Of a stretch of 64,000 nt of DNA, positions 28,357 through 37,672 are shown piece by piece. Source of the stretch: CAVVDY01 sp963819645 (GTDB lineage Bacteria; Acidobacteriota; Terriglobia; Terriglobales; Acidobacteriaceae); NCBI GenBank assembly GCA_963819645.1, contig CAWFWZ010000014.1, forward strand, positions 434,001 through 498,000, in the 5' to 3' direction. The notes below the pieces were generated by a model. The model did not search any database, had not been told where the DNA came from, and saw only the letters and a list, made by a program, of their open reading frames with translations. The number at the start of each line of letters is the position of its first letter. Within the stretch, counting starts at the first letter, position 1. The translations under genes were made by a program, and so were the position numbers.

Positions 28357-28665
28357 TCAGCTCTTCGCGCGAGCATTCGCCACGCGCATGGGATAAAACT
28401 CAAAACGGTTCAGTCCGCCAACCACCGAGGGATCGTTCTCCCCGAAGTTGCGGGCTTCCGCCGCGTCGGCGACTTCCAGAATCCCCATCCCGAACGCTCC
28501 GCTGGGCGACATCACCGGCCCATAGGTCAGAAGCCTGCCTGCGTCGAAGTGCTGCTGGCAGTAGGCGGAGTGTTGCGCCATGAGAGTTCGCTCCGCGTCG
28601 GTAATGTCGGCAGGAAAAGTTGCGCGCGGCGGAATCAGCTTGAAGAAGAAATGTAGTTTGTCCAT
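28357..28665 (-). CDS. YciI-like protein
   Basis: Small alpha/beta protein of the YCII-related fold, about 102 residues, with the family histidine in MAQHSAYCQQHFDAGRLLTYGP and a C-terminal FEFYPMRV strand. Start ATG 28665 (MDKLHFFFKLIPP) is preferred to the longer frame beginning at 28701. YciI relatives bind small ligands or act as dehydrochlorinase-like enzymes; no function is assigned here. It lies 45 bp before the CPBP gene on the same strand. Confidence 0.7.
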   Translation of the reverse strand: MDKLHFFFKLIPPRATFPADITDAERTLMAQHSAYCQQHFDAGRLLTYGPVMSPSGAFGMGILEVADAAEARNFGENDPSVVGGLNRFEFYPMRVANARAKS

Positions 28666-28701
28666 GGTGCCAGAAATGATAACGCATACCGCCATGAGCA
28701 A

Positions 28702-29838
28702 CTAAGCGTGATGCGCAGAAGCCGCCATTGCGATCGACTCCGAGCCCTGATGATCGCCGCTGAATCGCAGCGCACTTTCCTCACCTCTTAGCACCCGCAA
28801 CGCGCCTTCCGCCAGCGCCTGAAGCTCGTCCTCGCCAGGATAAAGAATGACGGGCGCGATCCACTGAATGTATTCGCTTAACTTTGCAACCAAGCGCTCG
28901 GAGTGAGCCATGCCTCCGGTGAACAGAATGGCATCGACCCGGCCGCTGAGCGCCGCCGCCATGCCTCCAATTTCTTTCGCGATCTGGTATGCCATGGCGT
29001 TGAACACGATGGCCGCGTGCGCGTCTCCAGCGGCGATGCGGCGTTCGACTTCGCATAGGTCTTTCGTCCCCAGATAGGATTGCAGTCCGCCGTCGCGACA
29101 GAGCGCGGCTTCGACCTGCTTCCTGGTGTAATTTCCCGAGAAGCACAGGTCGAGCAACTGCATGGCGGGAACACCGCCGGCACGCTCGGTGGAGAAGGCC
29201 CCTTCTTCGCGCGAGTTGGTGGCGTCGATCATGCGACCGCCCGCGTGCGCCGAAACCGAGATGCCGCTGCCGAGGTGCGCCACGATGAGACGCAGAGACC
29301 CGTAAGGTTTGCCCTGCTCGCGCGCGTAACGCTTGGCCACTGCCTTTGAGTTCAGCGCATGCGAAAGTGATTGACGCTGCAACAACGCAGTGCCCGAGAG
29401 CCGAGCGATCTCCGGCCACTCGTCCACGCTCACGGGATCGACGATGTACGCCTTCACTCCAGCCTTCTCCGCCAGCGCTTCCGCCAGATAGGCGCCCAGG
29501 TTCGAGGCGTGCTCACCGCGTTTCGCCGCGCGCAGTTCGTCGAGCATCTGCGGGTTCACCTCGTAGGTTCCGCTGGCCAGCGGAGGCAGCAGACCACCGC
29601 GTCCCACGACCGCGCTGAGTTTGGCGATACTCACGCCGGCGTGTTCGAGTTCGGCTTCGATTTGTGCCGAGCGAAACTCCTGCTGGTCGAGAATGGGCCG
29701 ACTGCGAAACGGCGCCATCTCGGCATCACTGTGGCGCAGGTTCTTCACCAGTACGGGCTGTTCGTTCACGAAGAGCGCGATCTTGGTTGAGGTCGAGCCA
29801 GGGTTGATGGCGAGCACGCGAAATTCAGCGGCGGGCAA
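28702..29838 (-). CDS. buk: Butyrate kinase
   Basis: Acetate/butyrate kinase (ASKHA) family enzyme that converts acyl phosphate and ADP to acid and ATP. The phosphate-binding motifs are INPGSTSTKIALF at the N-terminus, AHLGSGISVSAHAGGRMIDAT in the middle, FTGGMAHS and GEDELQALAEGA at the C-terminus. The 378-residue length and RGGLLPPLASGTYEVN favour butyrate or branched-chain acyl kinase over acetate kinase. It overlaps ptb by 14 bp, forming a ptb-buk pair for acyl-CoA to acid conversion. Confidence 0.9.
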   Translation of the reverse strand: MPAAEFRVLAINPGSTSTKIALFVNEQPVLVKNLRHSDAEMAPFRSRPILDQQEFRSAQIEAELEHAGVSIAKLSAVVGRGGLLPPLASGTYEVNPQMLDELRAAKRGEHASNLGAYLAEALAEKAGVKAYIVDPVSVDEWPEIARLSGTALLQRQSLSHALNSKAVAKRYAREQGKPYGSLRLIVAHLGSGISVSAHAGGRMIDATNSREEGAFSTERAGGVPAMQLLDLCFSGNYTRKQVEAALCRDGGLQSYLGTKDLCEVERRIAAGDAHAAIVFNAMAYQIAKEIGGMAAALSGRVDAILFTGGMAHSERLVAKLSEYIQWIAPVILYPGEDELQALAEGALRVLRGEESALRFSGDHQGSESIAMAASAHHA

Positions 29839-30769
29839 AGAGCACCCCCAGGGCGATGGAATTTACTTTGTCATCGACACTCTCAACGCGGGACGGAATG
29901 AGGATGGGCACCTTCGCTCCTACCACCACGTGCGCGCATTGCGAGCCGCCGAGATACTTAACCGCTTTGCCCAGCAGATTGCCGGCCTCGATGTTGGGCA
30001 CGACCATGCAGTCGGCGTGTCCCGCAACGGGGTGAGTAATGTCCTTGGCACGAGCTGCCGATTCCAGCAGCGCGCAGTCGAGTGCGATCGGGCCAAGAAG
30101 ATCGACTTCGCCGAACTGTCCCGCCTCCGCCATCTGCGTGAGCTTCTGTGCGTCCACGGTCGAAGGCACGGACGCGCTCACCGCCTCGGTCGCGCTCATG
30201 ATCGCCAGCTTCGGCAGGCTGATGCCGATGCAGAGCATGACCTCGATCGCGTTCTCGACGATCTGTTGCTTCTGCTCAAGCGTCGGCAGAACGTTGAGCC
30301 CACCATCGGTAATGCCGACGAGCCTCGTCTCGCCGGTCAGCGTGTCCTCGTAGAGCAGTACGTCGCTCAGCAAGCGGCCCGTGCGCAGGCCCGTCTCTTT
30401 GTTGAGCACGGCGTGCAGCAGTTCGTCGGTGCGCAAGTGTCCCTTGAGCAGGACCTGGACGTAACCTTCGCGCGCCAGTCGCACTGATTCGACAGCAGGG
30501 TCGGCGCTATTGACAAGCTCTGCCCTGGCGAGCAAGCCGGAAAGCGCCAGCTCGTGAGCTTTAGCGCGGATCTTGCCGGCGTCTCCAATGAGCACGGGAG
30601 CGGCGATTCCAAGTTGCAGCGCGCGATCCGCCGCCGTCAGTGCGACGTCATCGTCGGCAACGACGATAGCAACGCGACACTGGTCGAGTTGCTGCGCCCG
30701 ATGTCGAAGGTCGCTGAAGGTGGCGACTCGGTCAATCTTGGGAAGAGTTGTAGTAGCCATAGCTGTCAT
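29825..30769 (-). CDS. ptb: Phosphate butyryltransferase
   Basis: Transfers an acyl group from CoA to phosphate, providing the substrate for the kinase encoded next. The phosphotransacetylase-family signatures are DDDVALTAADRALQLGI, KGHLRTDELLHAVLNKETGLR, GITDGGLNVLPTLEQKQQI and the C-terminal AHVVVGAKVPILIPSR. Start ATG 30769 (MTAMATTTLPKIDRV) is preferred because of GGCGGAG upstream, and the 44 residues before it in the open frame lack any family similarity. The operon order is ptb then buk. Confidence 0.9.
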   Translation of the reverse strand: MTAMATTTLPKIDRVATFSDLRHRAQQLDQCRVAIVVADDDVALTAADRALQLGIAAPVLIGDAGKIRAKAHELALSGLLARAELVNSADPAVESVRLAREGYVQVLLKGHLRTDELLHAVLNKETGLRTGRLLSDVLLYEDTLTGETRLVGITDGGLNVLPTLEQKQQIVENAIEVMLCIGISLPKLAIMSATEAVSASVPSTVDAQKLTQMAEAGQFGEVDLLGPIALDCALLESAARAKDITHPVAGHADCMVVPNIEAGNLLGKAVKYLGGSQCAHVVVGAKVPILIPSRVESVDDKVNSIALGVLFARR

Positions 30770-31381
30770 GCTCCGCCTTGGCGTAGCCGGATTGCAGTGC
30801 CGTGAGTCACAAAGGACGGCTTTTGGCTCTTGGCCTTTGGAGTAGGAGCTACGAGCCGCGAACTCGGGTGGAAGCCCTCGGCAACTCTCAGTAGAGCCCA
30901 TGTCATCCCGAGCCCGCCACGGCGCTGCGGAGTCGAGGGAGCCGGCACTTCAGCCAGCGCTAACGCGGGTTTCACACGAGACGCCTCCATCTCACACATG
31001 AATGTGAGCTTCCACCGTTTTCTGGTGAGCAAGGTCAAAAAAAACGCGCTGCTCGATAATTTGTTTTCAAGGAGTTTAGGCCACAAATCCATTCTAAATA
31101 TCTGATTCTCAGTTATACGTACTTAATTGAGCCGCAATGACTTACGCGTTGTAAAGAGCCGCTCCGCGGCTATGGGAACCTAGGTGCTGTCGAACACACG
31201 CGCACGCATTGCGCTGTTTTTGTCTCGTTTATAAACAGACTCTCCTCAGAAAAAAAGTCGATCGGAACGACAGCCTGCTGATGGAGGCACCACGCTTCAC
31301 CGTGGTGAAAAGCCCTCATCCGTGCTAGCGGGCTTCGGCCCCGTCGCGTCGAATTCACTCCGGCGTGATAGCCTCTCTCCT
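30770..31381. other. Intergenic region with partial upstream module and repeats
   Basis: About 610 bp without a convincing gene, between ptb and the AtpZ-like gene. It contains a dispersed TCATCCCGAGC repeat near 30904, a CTCACA-CATGAA-TGTGAG palindrome at 30991-31008, the partial third upstream-module copy at 31053-31145, and a CACCACG/CGTGGTG hairpin at 31288-31307 related to the one at 6922. Confidence 0.55.
31053..31145 (-). repeat. Upstream module, copy 3 (partial)
   Basis: Three blocks match copy 2 in the same order and orientation: CGATAATTTGTTTTCAA, TTTAGGCCACAA and TAATTGAGCCGCAATGACTT. The outer blocks and the terminal CRP-like palindrome are not present. It lies upstream of ptb-buk on the minus strand, the same relation as the other two copies to their downstream genes. 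Confidence 0.6.
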
Positions 31382-31612
31382 ATGCCCGACGACCAGCGCA
31401 ACTCGAAGGACCTTCAAGACACTGCCGTTGTCTGGGCGCGCTATTCCGAAATTGCCTTCATCATTCCCGCTGCCGTTGTTATCGGACTGCTCTTAGGCAA
31501 GCTGGGCGACTACTTCTTCCACACCCACTGGCTCACCATCACCGGCATCATCTTCGGCGCGGTCGTGGGATTCGTTCAACTCATTCGCACTGTCCTGCGC
31601 GACAAGAGCTAA
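31382..31612 (+). CDS. AtpZ/AtpI-like small membrane protein
   Basis: 76-residue protein with two membrane segments (about residues 22-45 and 50-70) and a charged N-terminus. The pattern resembles the AtpZ/AtpI helpers encoded before F0F1 ATP synthase genes, which assist ring assembly or Mg2+ handling. No atp genes follow here; the next gene is convergent. Start ATG 31382 (MPDDQRNSKDLQDTAVVW) is chosen over an upstream in-frame ATG that would translate repeat sequence. Confidence 0.6.
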   Translation: MPDDQRNSKDLQDTAVVWARYSEIAFIIPAAVVIGLLLGKLGDYFFHTHWLTITGIIFGAVVGFVQLIRTVLRDKS

Positions 31613-31623
31613 ACTCTTTAGCC

Positions 31624-32028
31624 CTACCCGTGCTCGACCCGCGCCTTAATATCCGACCACGCCAAATCGATAAGCCTGCGCAGTGCTGCCGGGTTTATCG
31701 GCGCTCCCGGTCTCAGCTTCACATGGCGCATGGACTTGCCGGTACCTTGCAGCAAGCGCTCCGGGTCGGGCAGCGCCGCGCCATGAAAGAACCCGACGTT
31801 GACGTGCGAAGTGAACACATTCACATATCCGAAGGGCGCATCGCCCAGACACGCGGTCGGACAGCCGTCATGTAAGAGCTCCCGAACTTCATCGCCGCAT
31901 TGACGCATCACCTCAAACCACTCGTGCGCTATGGCTCTCAATTCGCCTGCATGCTCGCTCATCCACCGACCGATGGCGGGGTCCCGCTCGACAGCACCGT
32001 TGAATGTCAGCCATTCTGTTCGTCTCAC
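31624..32028 (-). CDS. DUF1801-domain protein
   Basis: 134-residue protein of the DUF1801 (YdhG-like) group. The family core is recognisable as HVNVGFFHGAALPDPERLLQ followed by GTGKSMRHVKLRPG. The start is GTG 32028, preceded by a GGCGGAG ribosome-binding sequence that lies within the end of the upstream remnant gene. The function is unknown. It is convergent with the AtpZ-like gene, 11 bp away. Confidence 0.7.
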   Translation of the reverse strand: MRRTEWLTFNGAVERDPAIGRWMSEHAGELRAIAHEWFEVMRQCGDEVRELLHDGCPTACLGDAPFGYVNVFTSHVNVGFFHGAALPDPERLLQGTGKSMRHVKLRPGAPINPAALRRLIDLAWSDIKARVEHG

Positions 32029-32032
32029 CGCT

Positions 32033-32227
32033 CTATTCTCCGCCTTTGCGGTCCATGGTAACGCGCCAGGCGATGAAAGGCGTCGTCTGGATGATCACGC
32101 CTAGCCGCAGGCACGCAGCCACCTCCAGAAGAGCCCGAAGGGCGAGATTTGTTTGAGCCGTGGCGTCGGCAAGTCCCTGCTGCACATCGACAACAATCAG
32201 CGCAGCGGATTTGGGTAGCTGGCTCAC
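32033..32227 (-). pseudogene. Truncated isochorismatase-like hydrolase remnant
   Basis: The 64-codon frame begins MSQLPKSAALIVVDVQQGLA, the usual start of the cysteine hydrolase/isochorismatase fold with its first catalytic Asp (VDVQ). It then jumps to a short stretch and stops at 32033, whereas family members have about 180 residues. The Lys and Cys of the catalytic triad are absent. It is probably a decayed or deletion-truncated gene, and lies 85 bp downstream of upstream-module copy 2, on the same strand. Confidence 0.5.
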
Positions 32228-32311
32228 AGAATCTCTGCTCAGCTTGCGATCAGTCTGGTCATTCGATTCAGTTCTGTCGCCCTCGACGCAGGGAGTCGGC
32301 GGGTTTAGATT

Positions 32312-32325
32312 GTGACGCAGATCAC
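32312..32325 (-). promoter_or_regulatory. CRP-like palindrome at the end of upstream module copy 2
   Basis: On the minus strand the site reads GTGA-TCTGCG-TCAC, identical in all 14 bases to the copy 1 site. It is 85 bp upstream of the start of the truncated hydrolase gene. Confidence 0.5.
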
Positions 32326-32629
32326 GAAATTTTTGATTTCGCGATACTTTGTTTTCAATACTTTAGACCACAATTGTGCTCCACATAATTGAGCGCCAAG
32401 GACTTACAGGCACTTAACTGATTTCAAAGAACTTACGGGGACCGAATTGCCCCCAATAGTACGCTGCTGAGTAGCAGATCGTCTGGCGACCCAGACACTC
32501 CTTAAGGCACAGCTGCGGAGACACCCTTTGGTGTCCTCGGAGAGAGTTTATGAGTTGCTGAAGTCGGGGGCACGCGAAAAGTGCGAGCCATAGGTTACGA
32601 AGGTCGTAGAGAATTCCCGAAATGGGAAT
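32312..32629 (-). repeat. Upstream module, copy 2
   Basis: About 318 bp on the minus strand, colinear with copy 1 at 22130-22381. It begins at 32629 with ATTCCCATTTCGGGAATT, passes through the CTACGACCTTCGTAACCT, CTCCGAGGACA, TAAGTTCTTTGAAATC, CTCAATTATGTGGAG and TTGAAAACAAAG blocks, and ends with the CRP-like palindrome at 32312-32325. A small CGAAAT-TTTTG-ATTTCG hairpin precedes the palindrome. It fills the gap between gcvPB and the hydrolase remnant. Confidence 0.75.
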
Positions 32630-32742
32630 CGGTTGTCAGGAGGGCTGGGCGGCCCCCGCCCGGTTGGGTCGAGCGTCGAGGATTCGGCAAACCAGATACA
32701 GCCCGCAGGGCGGGCCCACACCATTTCGCCCTTCGGGCGGTG

Positions 32743-34288
32743 CTACCCCTTCATCGCCGCTTCCAGTTTCTCCGCTTCTTTGGCTTCTTCTTTCGCCGAC
32801 GGTTTCCAGCGCAGGATTGGTTTGCGGGCGGCGGCGGTTTCGTCCATGCGCGAGACGCGGGTGTTGTGCGGAGCTTCGAGCACGAACTCGGGCGACTCTT
32901 CGATCTCTTCGGCGACCGACTTCATGGCGTCGATGAACTGGTCGAGCTCTTCCTTCGATTCGCTCTCGGTGGGCTCGATCATCAGCGCGCCGTGCACCAC
33001 CAGCGGGAAGCTGACGGTGTAGGGATGGAAGCCGTAGTCGATGAGCCGCTTGGCGATGTCGCCGGTCTTCACGCCCTTTGCGGGTTTGCAGGTGATCGCT
33101 GAAGACGACCTCGTGCATGGTCGGAGTCTTGTAGGGCAGCTCGTAGATGCCTTCCAGCTTTTTGCGAATGTAGTTGGCGTTGAGCACCGCGTCTTCGGTG
33201 GTCTGGCGCAGGCCGTCGGGACCGTTGGCCATGATGTAGGCCAGCGCGCGCACGAACATGCCGAAGTTGCCGAAGAACATGCGCACGCGTCCGATGGACT
33301 GCGGGCGGTTGTAGTCGAAGCCCAGGGTGCCGTCGGGGTTTTCTATGAGGACGGGCGTGGGCAGGAACGGCTCGAGGATTTTCTTGCAGGCGACGGGGCC
33401 GGAGCCGGGACCGCCTCCGCCGTGCGGCGTGGAGAAGGTCTTGTGCAGGTTGAGGTGCATGACGTCGGCGCCGAAGTCGCCGGGGCGTACTTTGCCGACG
33501 AGCGCGTTCATGTTGGCGCCGTCCATGTAGAGCAGCGCGCCTTTGTCGTGGAGCACGTCGGCAATCTTGTGGATTTCCTGCTCGAAGATGCCCAGGGTGT
33601 TGGGATTGGTGAGCATCAGCGCCGCGACATCTTCGTTCACTTGCGCGACCAGCGAACTGACGTCGACCATGCCGTTGGTGTTCGACTTCAGGTTCTCGAC
33701 TGCATATCCGGCCATGGCTGCAGTGGCGGGATTGGTGCCGTGGGCTGAGTCGGGCACGAGAATTTTCTTGCGCGGATTGCCCTGCGACTCGAGATAGGCG
33801 CGGACCAGCAGGATGCCCGTGAGCTCGCCATGCGCTCCGGCGGCGGGCTGCAAGGTGATGGCGTCCATGCCGGTGATTTCCATGAGCTGCTCACGCAGCA
33901 TCTGCATGATGCGCAGCGCGCCCTGCGAAATGCGCTCGGGCTGATAGGGATGCGCGTTGGCGAGGCCGGGCAGACGCGCGGCGAATTCGTTGACGCGCGC
34001 GTTGTACTTCATGGTGCACGAGCCGAGCGGATACATGCCGTAGTCGACAGCGTAGTTCCAGGTCGACATGCGGGTGAAGTGGCGGATGATTTCGATCTCG
34101 CTCACCTCGGGCATGTTGCCCAGGTCTTCGCGCGCCTGATCGCCGAGCAGCGCTTCGGCATCGACTTCAGGAACGTCGAGCGGAGGCAGCTTGTAAGCCT
34201 TCTTGCCGGGCGACGACTTCTCGAAGATGAGTCCTTCGTTCTGATTGACGTGCGTGGTGGCCTTCTTGATCTTGTCGTTGAACTCCAT
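32743..34288 (-). CDS. gcvPB: Glycine dehydrogenase (decarboxylating) subunit 2, frameshifted
   Basis: Subunit 2 of the P protein of the glycine cleavage system; it carries pyridoxal phosphate and decarboxylates glycine, passing the aminomethyl group to lipoyl-GcvH. The PLP lysine is in HLNLHKTFSTPHGGGGPG, and LGSCTMKYNARVNE and QPAAGAHGELTG are conserved. A single extra G near 33087 shifts the frame; the true C-terminus continues VKTGDIAKRLIDYGFHPYT and ends at 32743. Its ATG overlaps the gcvPA stop (TAATG at 34286-34290). The open frame that runs on to 32636 in the wrong phase is an artefact of the shift. Confidence 0.93.
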
Positions 34289-35616
34289 TACGCCACCTCC
34301 TTTACCGCGGCGTCGATCGACTCGCGGGTGATGGTTTCGGTACAGCACCACAGTGCGGCGTTGCCCAGCTCGGGATAGAACTTCTTCAGCGGGAAGCCGC
34401 CGATAATCTGCTGCTTGAGCAGCTTGTCGTTGAGCTGGTAGGGGTCGCCGTTGGTTTGCACGACGAACTCGTTGAAATACGGAGTGCCGTCGAAGGGCAA
34501 CTTGGCGCCTTGCTTCTTGAATTGCTCAGCGGCGTAGTGTGCCTTGGCGAGGTTGTGTTTCGCGAGGTCCTTCAGGCCTTCTTTGCCGTACACCGTCATA
34601 AAGATGTTGACCATGAGCGCGACCAGCGCCTGGTTGGTGCAGATGTTGGAGGTCGCCTTCTCGCGGCGGATGTGCTGCTCGCGGGTGGAGAGCGTGAGCA
34701 CGTAGCCGCGCTTGCCGTTGCGGTCGTGGGTCTCGCCGACGAGGCGGCCGGGCATCTGGCGGACGAACTTGTCGCGCGTGGCGATGACGCCGCAGTAGGG
34801 GCCTCCGTAGCTGAGCGGCACACCGAACGACTGCGCTTCCATGCTGACGATGTCGGCCTCGGCGGGCGGCTTCACGATGCCGAGCGAAACGGCTTCGGCG
34901 ATGGAGACGACGAGCAGCGCGCCTTTCTTGTGCACGACGTCGGCGATGGCGGCGAATGTCTTCGATCAGGCCGAAGAAGTTTGGCGACTGGATGAGCACG
35001 CCGGCGGTGTCGTTGTCGATGGCCTTGTCGAGCGCTTCGAGATCGACGCGGCCGTCTTTGCCGTAGCCGACATTGGCGATCGGCATTCCCTGGTAGCGCG
35101 CGTAGGTGGCGATGACCTCGCGATACTCGGGATGAACGCGTGTTGGCGATGATCGACTTGCGGCGTCCGGTGACGCGCTCGGCCATCATCAGCGCCTCGG
35201 CGGAGCCGGTGGAGCCGTCGTACATCGAGGCGTTGGCGACGTCCATGCCGGTGAGCTCGCAGATCATGGTCTGGAATTCGAAGATGGCCTGCAGCGTGCC
35301 CTGCGAGATCTCCGGCTGATAGGGCGTGTAGGCGGTGAACCATTCGCCGCGCGAGATGAGCGAGTCGATGACGACGGGCCGGTAGTGCGAGTAGGCGCCG
35401 GCACCGAGGAAGCTGACATAGCCTTGAGCACTCTCGAGGGCGCGTGCGCGGAAGAAGTCGACGATTTCGCTCTCGGCGTACTGGCGCGGGATGTCGAGGT
35501 CGCGGGTGAGCCGGTATTCGGCCGGTATGGCGGAGAAGAGGTCGTCGATGGAGTCGGCGCCGATCTCGGCGCAGCATGGTGTCGCGGTCGGATTGAGACT
35601 TAGGAAGATAACGCAT
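34288..35616 (-). CDS. gcvPA: Glycine dehydrogenase (decarboxylating) subunit 1, frameshifted
   Basis: Subunit 1 of the two-part P protein. The N-terminus MRYLPKSQSDRDTML leads into SFLGAGAYSHYRPVVIDSLI and FTAYTPYQPEISQGTLQAIF, then NASMYDGSTGSAEALMMA, QSPNFFGLIEDI and SFGVPLSYGGPYCGVIA, all typical. Frames shift near 35573, 35142 and 34962, each by one extra base. After repair the length is about 440 residues, normal for the subunit. It is followed by gcvPB with a 1-base stop/start overlap, indicating coupled translation. Confidence 0.92.
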
Positions 35617-36000
35617 GATTACCTGTAGCTTTCTGGGCGATACGCATTCGATGAAGTGACCCGGGCTGGGGCATCACCGGGGGTGATCAGTGATGAATAA
35701 AACCAAATTTCGCGGTGCAAATATTTAGCGTAATTCAAAATCACGGCCGATAGCGGCACAAAATAGATGATCAGGCGACGCATTGAACCGGTTCGGGACG
35801 GGCGATCCTTAACGAGGTCGCCCGCTTTTGGCGGGCGAGTCGCAGATCCCGCAGTTTGTGTCGTCCCCGAGCGACTCACGTTCCCTGAACCAACTCCACC
35901 CAGCACTCCGCTACGCTTCGTGCTGGGCTGTCATCGCACGCCCTTCGGGCTTCGGATAAAGAAGCACCAACTCTCTGCCAGACGAACGGACTCCGGAATC
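35617..36000. other. Spacer between gcvH and gcvPA with repeats
   Basis: About 380 bp separate gcvH from gcvPA. The spacer contains a perfect 8-bp hairpin, TCGCCCGC-TTTTG-GCGGGCGA (35818-35838), and the CCCAGCA...TGCTGGG type repeat near 35897-35928 with a GCCCTTCGGGC hairpin next to it. No gene is evident, so gcvPA-gcvPB may have its own promoter. Confidence 0.5.
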
Positions 36001-36390
36001 TTAGTGGCCGCCTTCTTCCGCCACGAACTTCTCGTAATCGGCGGCAGAGAGCAATTGGCTGGACTCGCCAGAGTCCTTCATCGTGACCTTGATCATCCAC
36101 GTCGCGTTCGCATCTTTGTTGACCTGCTCGGGTTTGGTGTTCAGCGCTTCGTTCACTTCCGTCACGGTGCCGGAGACGGGCGCGAACAGATCGGAGACCG
36201 CCTTCACCGATTCCACCGAACCGAAAGTCTGGCCGGCGGTGATCTCCTGTCCAACCTTGGGCAGCTCGACAAACACAATGTCACCCAGCGAATTCTGCGC
36301 GTAGTCGGTGATGCCGATGGTTCCGGTAGTGCCGTCAAGCTTCAACCACTCGTGTTCTTTGGTGTATTTGTAGTCCGCGGGATAAGCCAT
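36001..36390 (-). CDS. gcvH: Glycine cleavage system H protein
   Basis: Lipoyl-carrying shuttle protein of the glycine cleavage system, 129 residues. The lipoylated lysine is in GSVESVKAVSDLFAPVSG near residue 63; the N-terminal KYTKEHEWLKLDG and the ITDYAQNSLGDIVFVELP segment are also typical. The frame is intact. It lies between gcvT and gcvPA. Confidence 0.96.
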   Translation of the reverse strand: MAYPADYKYTKEHEWLKLDGTTGTIGITDYAQNSLGDIVFVELPKVGQEITAGQTFGSVESVKAVSDLFAPVSGTVTEVNEALNTKPEQVNKDANATWMIKVTMKDSGESSQLLSAADYEKFVAEEGGH

Positions 36391-36522
36391 ATCGTTCCTC
36401 GTTCAAACATCGGCAAGATTGAAGGACATTGCCGTTGGCAAAAAGCAGGTCCCTCGCTCCGCTCGGGATGACAACAAAATAGAGCAAGCTGCGTTCACGC
36501 CAGCCCGACAGGCCGGCACTAC

Positions 36523-37672
36523 CTACGAAGTCTTTTTCGGCCGCTTATAAAAAGGTATTGGAACAACCTTGCACTTCACCGGCTGATTGCGAATCTCCAC
36601 AGCAACCACCGAATCGACTGCTGAGCGCTCAACCGGAACATAGGCCAGCGCGATGTTCTTCTTCAGGAACGGAGCATACGAACCACTGGCAACGTAGCCG
36701 ATCTCGGAGCCGTTCTCGTCGAGCACGCGGTAACCGTCGCGCGGAATGCCGCGATCGATGGATTCGAGTCCGACCAGCGTGCGCTTCACGCCATCAGACT
36801 TGGCCTTCTCCAGGGCACTGCGTCCGATGAAGTCGCCCTTGTCCATCTTGATAAAGCGATCCAGGCGGGCTTCCCAGACATTGATCTTCTCCGAAATCTC
36901 GTGGCCGTAGAGCGAAAGCGCGCCTTCCAGCCGCAACGTGTTGCGCGAGCCCAGTCCGCAGGGTACGATGCCGAATTCCTCGCCCGCCTTCATCACTTCG
37001 TTCCACACGCGGGAGCTGGTGGCTTCGTCGGTGGGCACATAGATTTCGAAACCGTCTTCGGCGGTGTAGCCGGTGCGAGCGATAAGAATGTTGGGCAAGT
37101 CCGCAGACGGTGCCGTGGGTGAACCAGTAGAACTTCACCTGCGAGAGATCGACGTCGGTCAGCTTCTGTAGAGTGTCGACGCCCTTCGGTCCCTGGATAG
37201 CGATCTGGGTATAGTTGTCGCTCAGGTTCTCGACCTTCACATCGAAGGCGCGCGTATTTTGCGTCACCCAGTCAACGTCTTTTTCGCGCGTGCCGGCGTT
37301 AATTACCAGCAGATAGTCATGCTCGGCCAGGCGATGCACGATGACGTCGTCGACGAACGTTCCTTGGGGATAAAGCATGGCCGAATATTGCGCCTGGCCG
37401 ATGGCGAGCTTCGACGCATCGTTCATCGTGATGTGCTGAACCGCTTCGAGCGCCTGCGGGCCGGACATGCGGATGTCGCCCATGTGGCTGACGTCGAAAA
37501 CGCCAACGCCGCTGCGCACGGCGAGGTGTTCTTTCATCAGTCCGCCGACCGAGGGGTACTCGACCGGCATGTCCCAGCCATTGAAGTCGACCATCTTGGC
37601 TCCAAGCTGGCGATGGACGGCGTTCAGAGCGGTCTTGCGGATTGCTGGAATGGCCTGTGTTTCGGAAGCCAA
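36523..37672 (-). CDS. gcvT: Glycine cleavage system T protein (aminomethyltransferase), frameshifted
   Basis: Transfers the methylene group from lipoyl-GcvH to tetrahydrofolate, releasing ammonia. The N-terminus shows VDFNGWDMPVEYPS and VRSGVGVFDVSHMGDI; the middle has QYSAMLYPQGTFVDDVIVHR, and the C-terminus has GYTAEDGFEIYVP, CGLGSRNTLRLE and IGRSAL. One extra base near 37101 splits the frame (HGTV then ADLPNILIARTGY). After repair there are about 383 residues, slightly long but within the family range. It is the first gene of the glycine cleavage cluster. Confidence 0.93.

Noticed and set aside
31322..31381. Upstream in-frame extension of the AtpZ-like protein
   Set aside because: It would translate the tail of a repeat region and lacks a ribosome-binding site; ATG 31382 is a better start.
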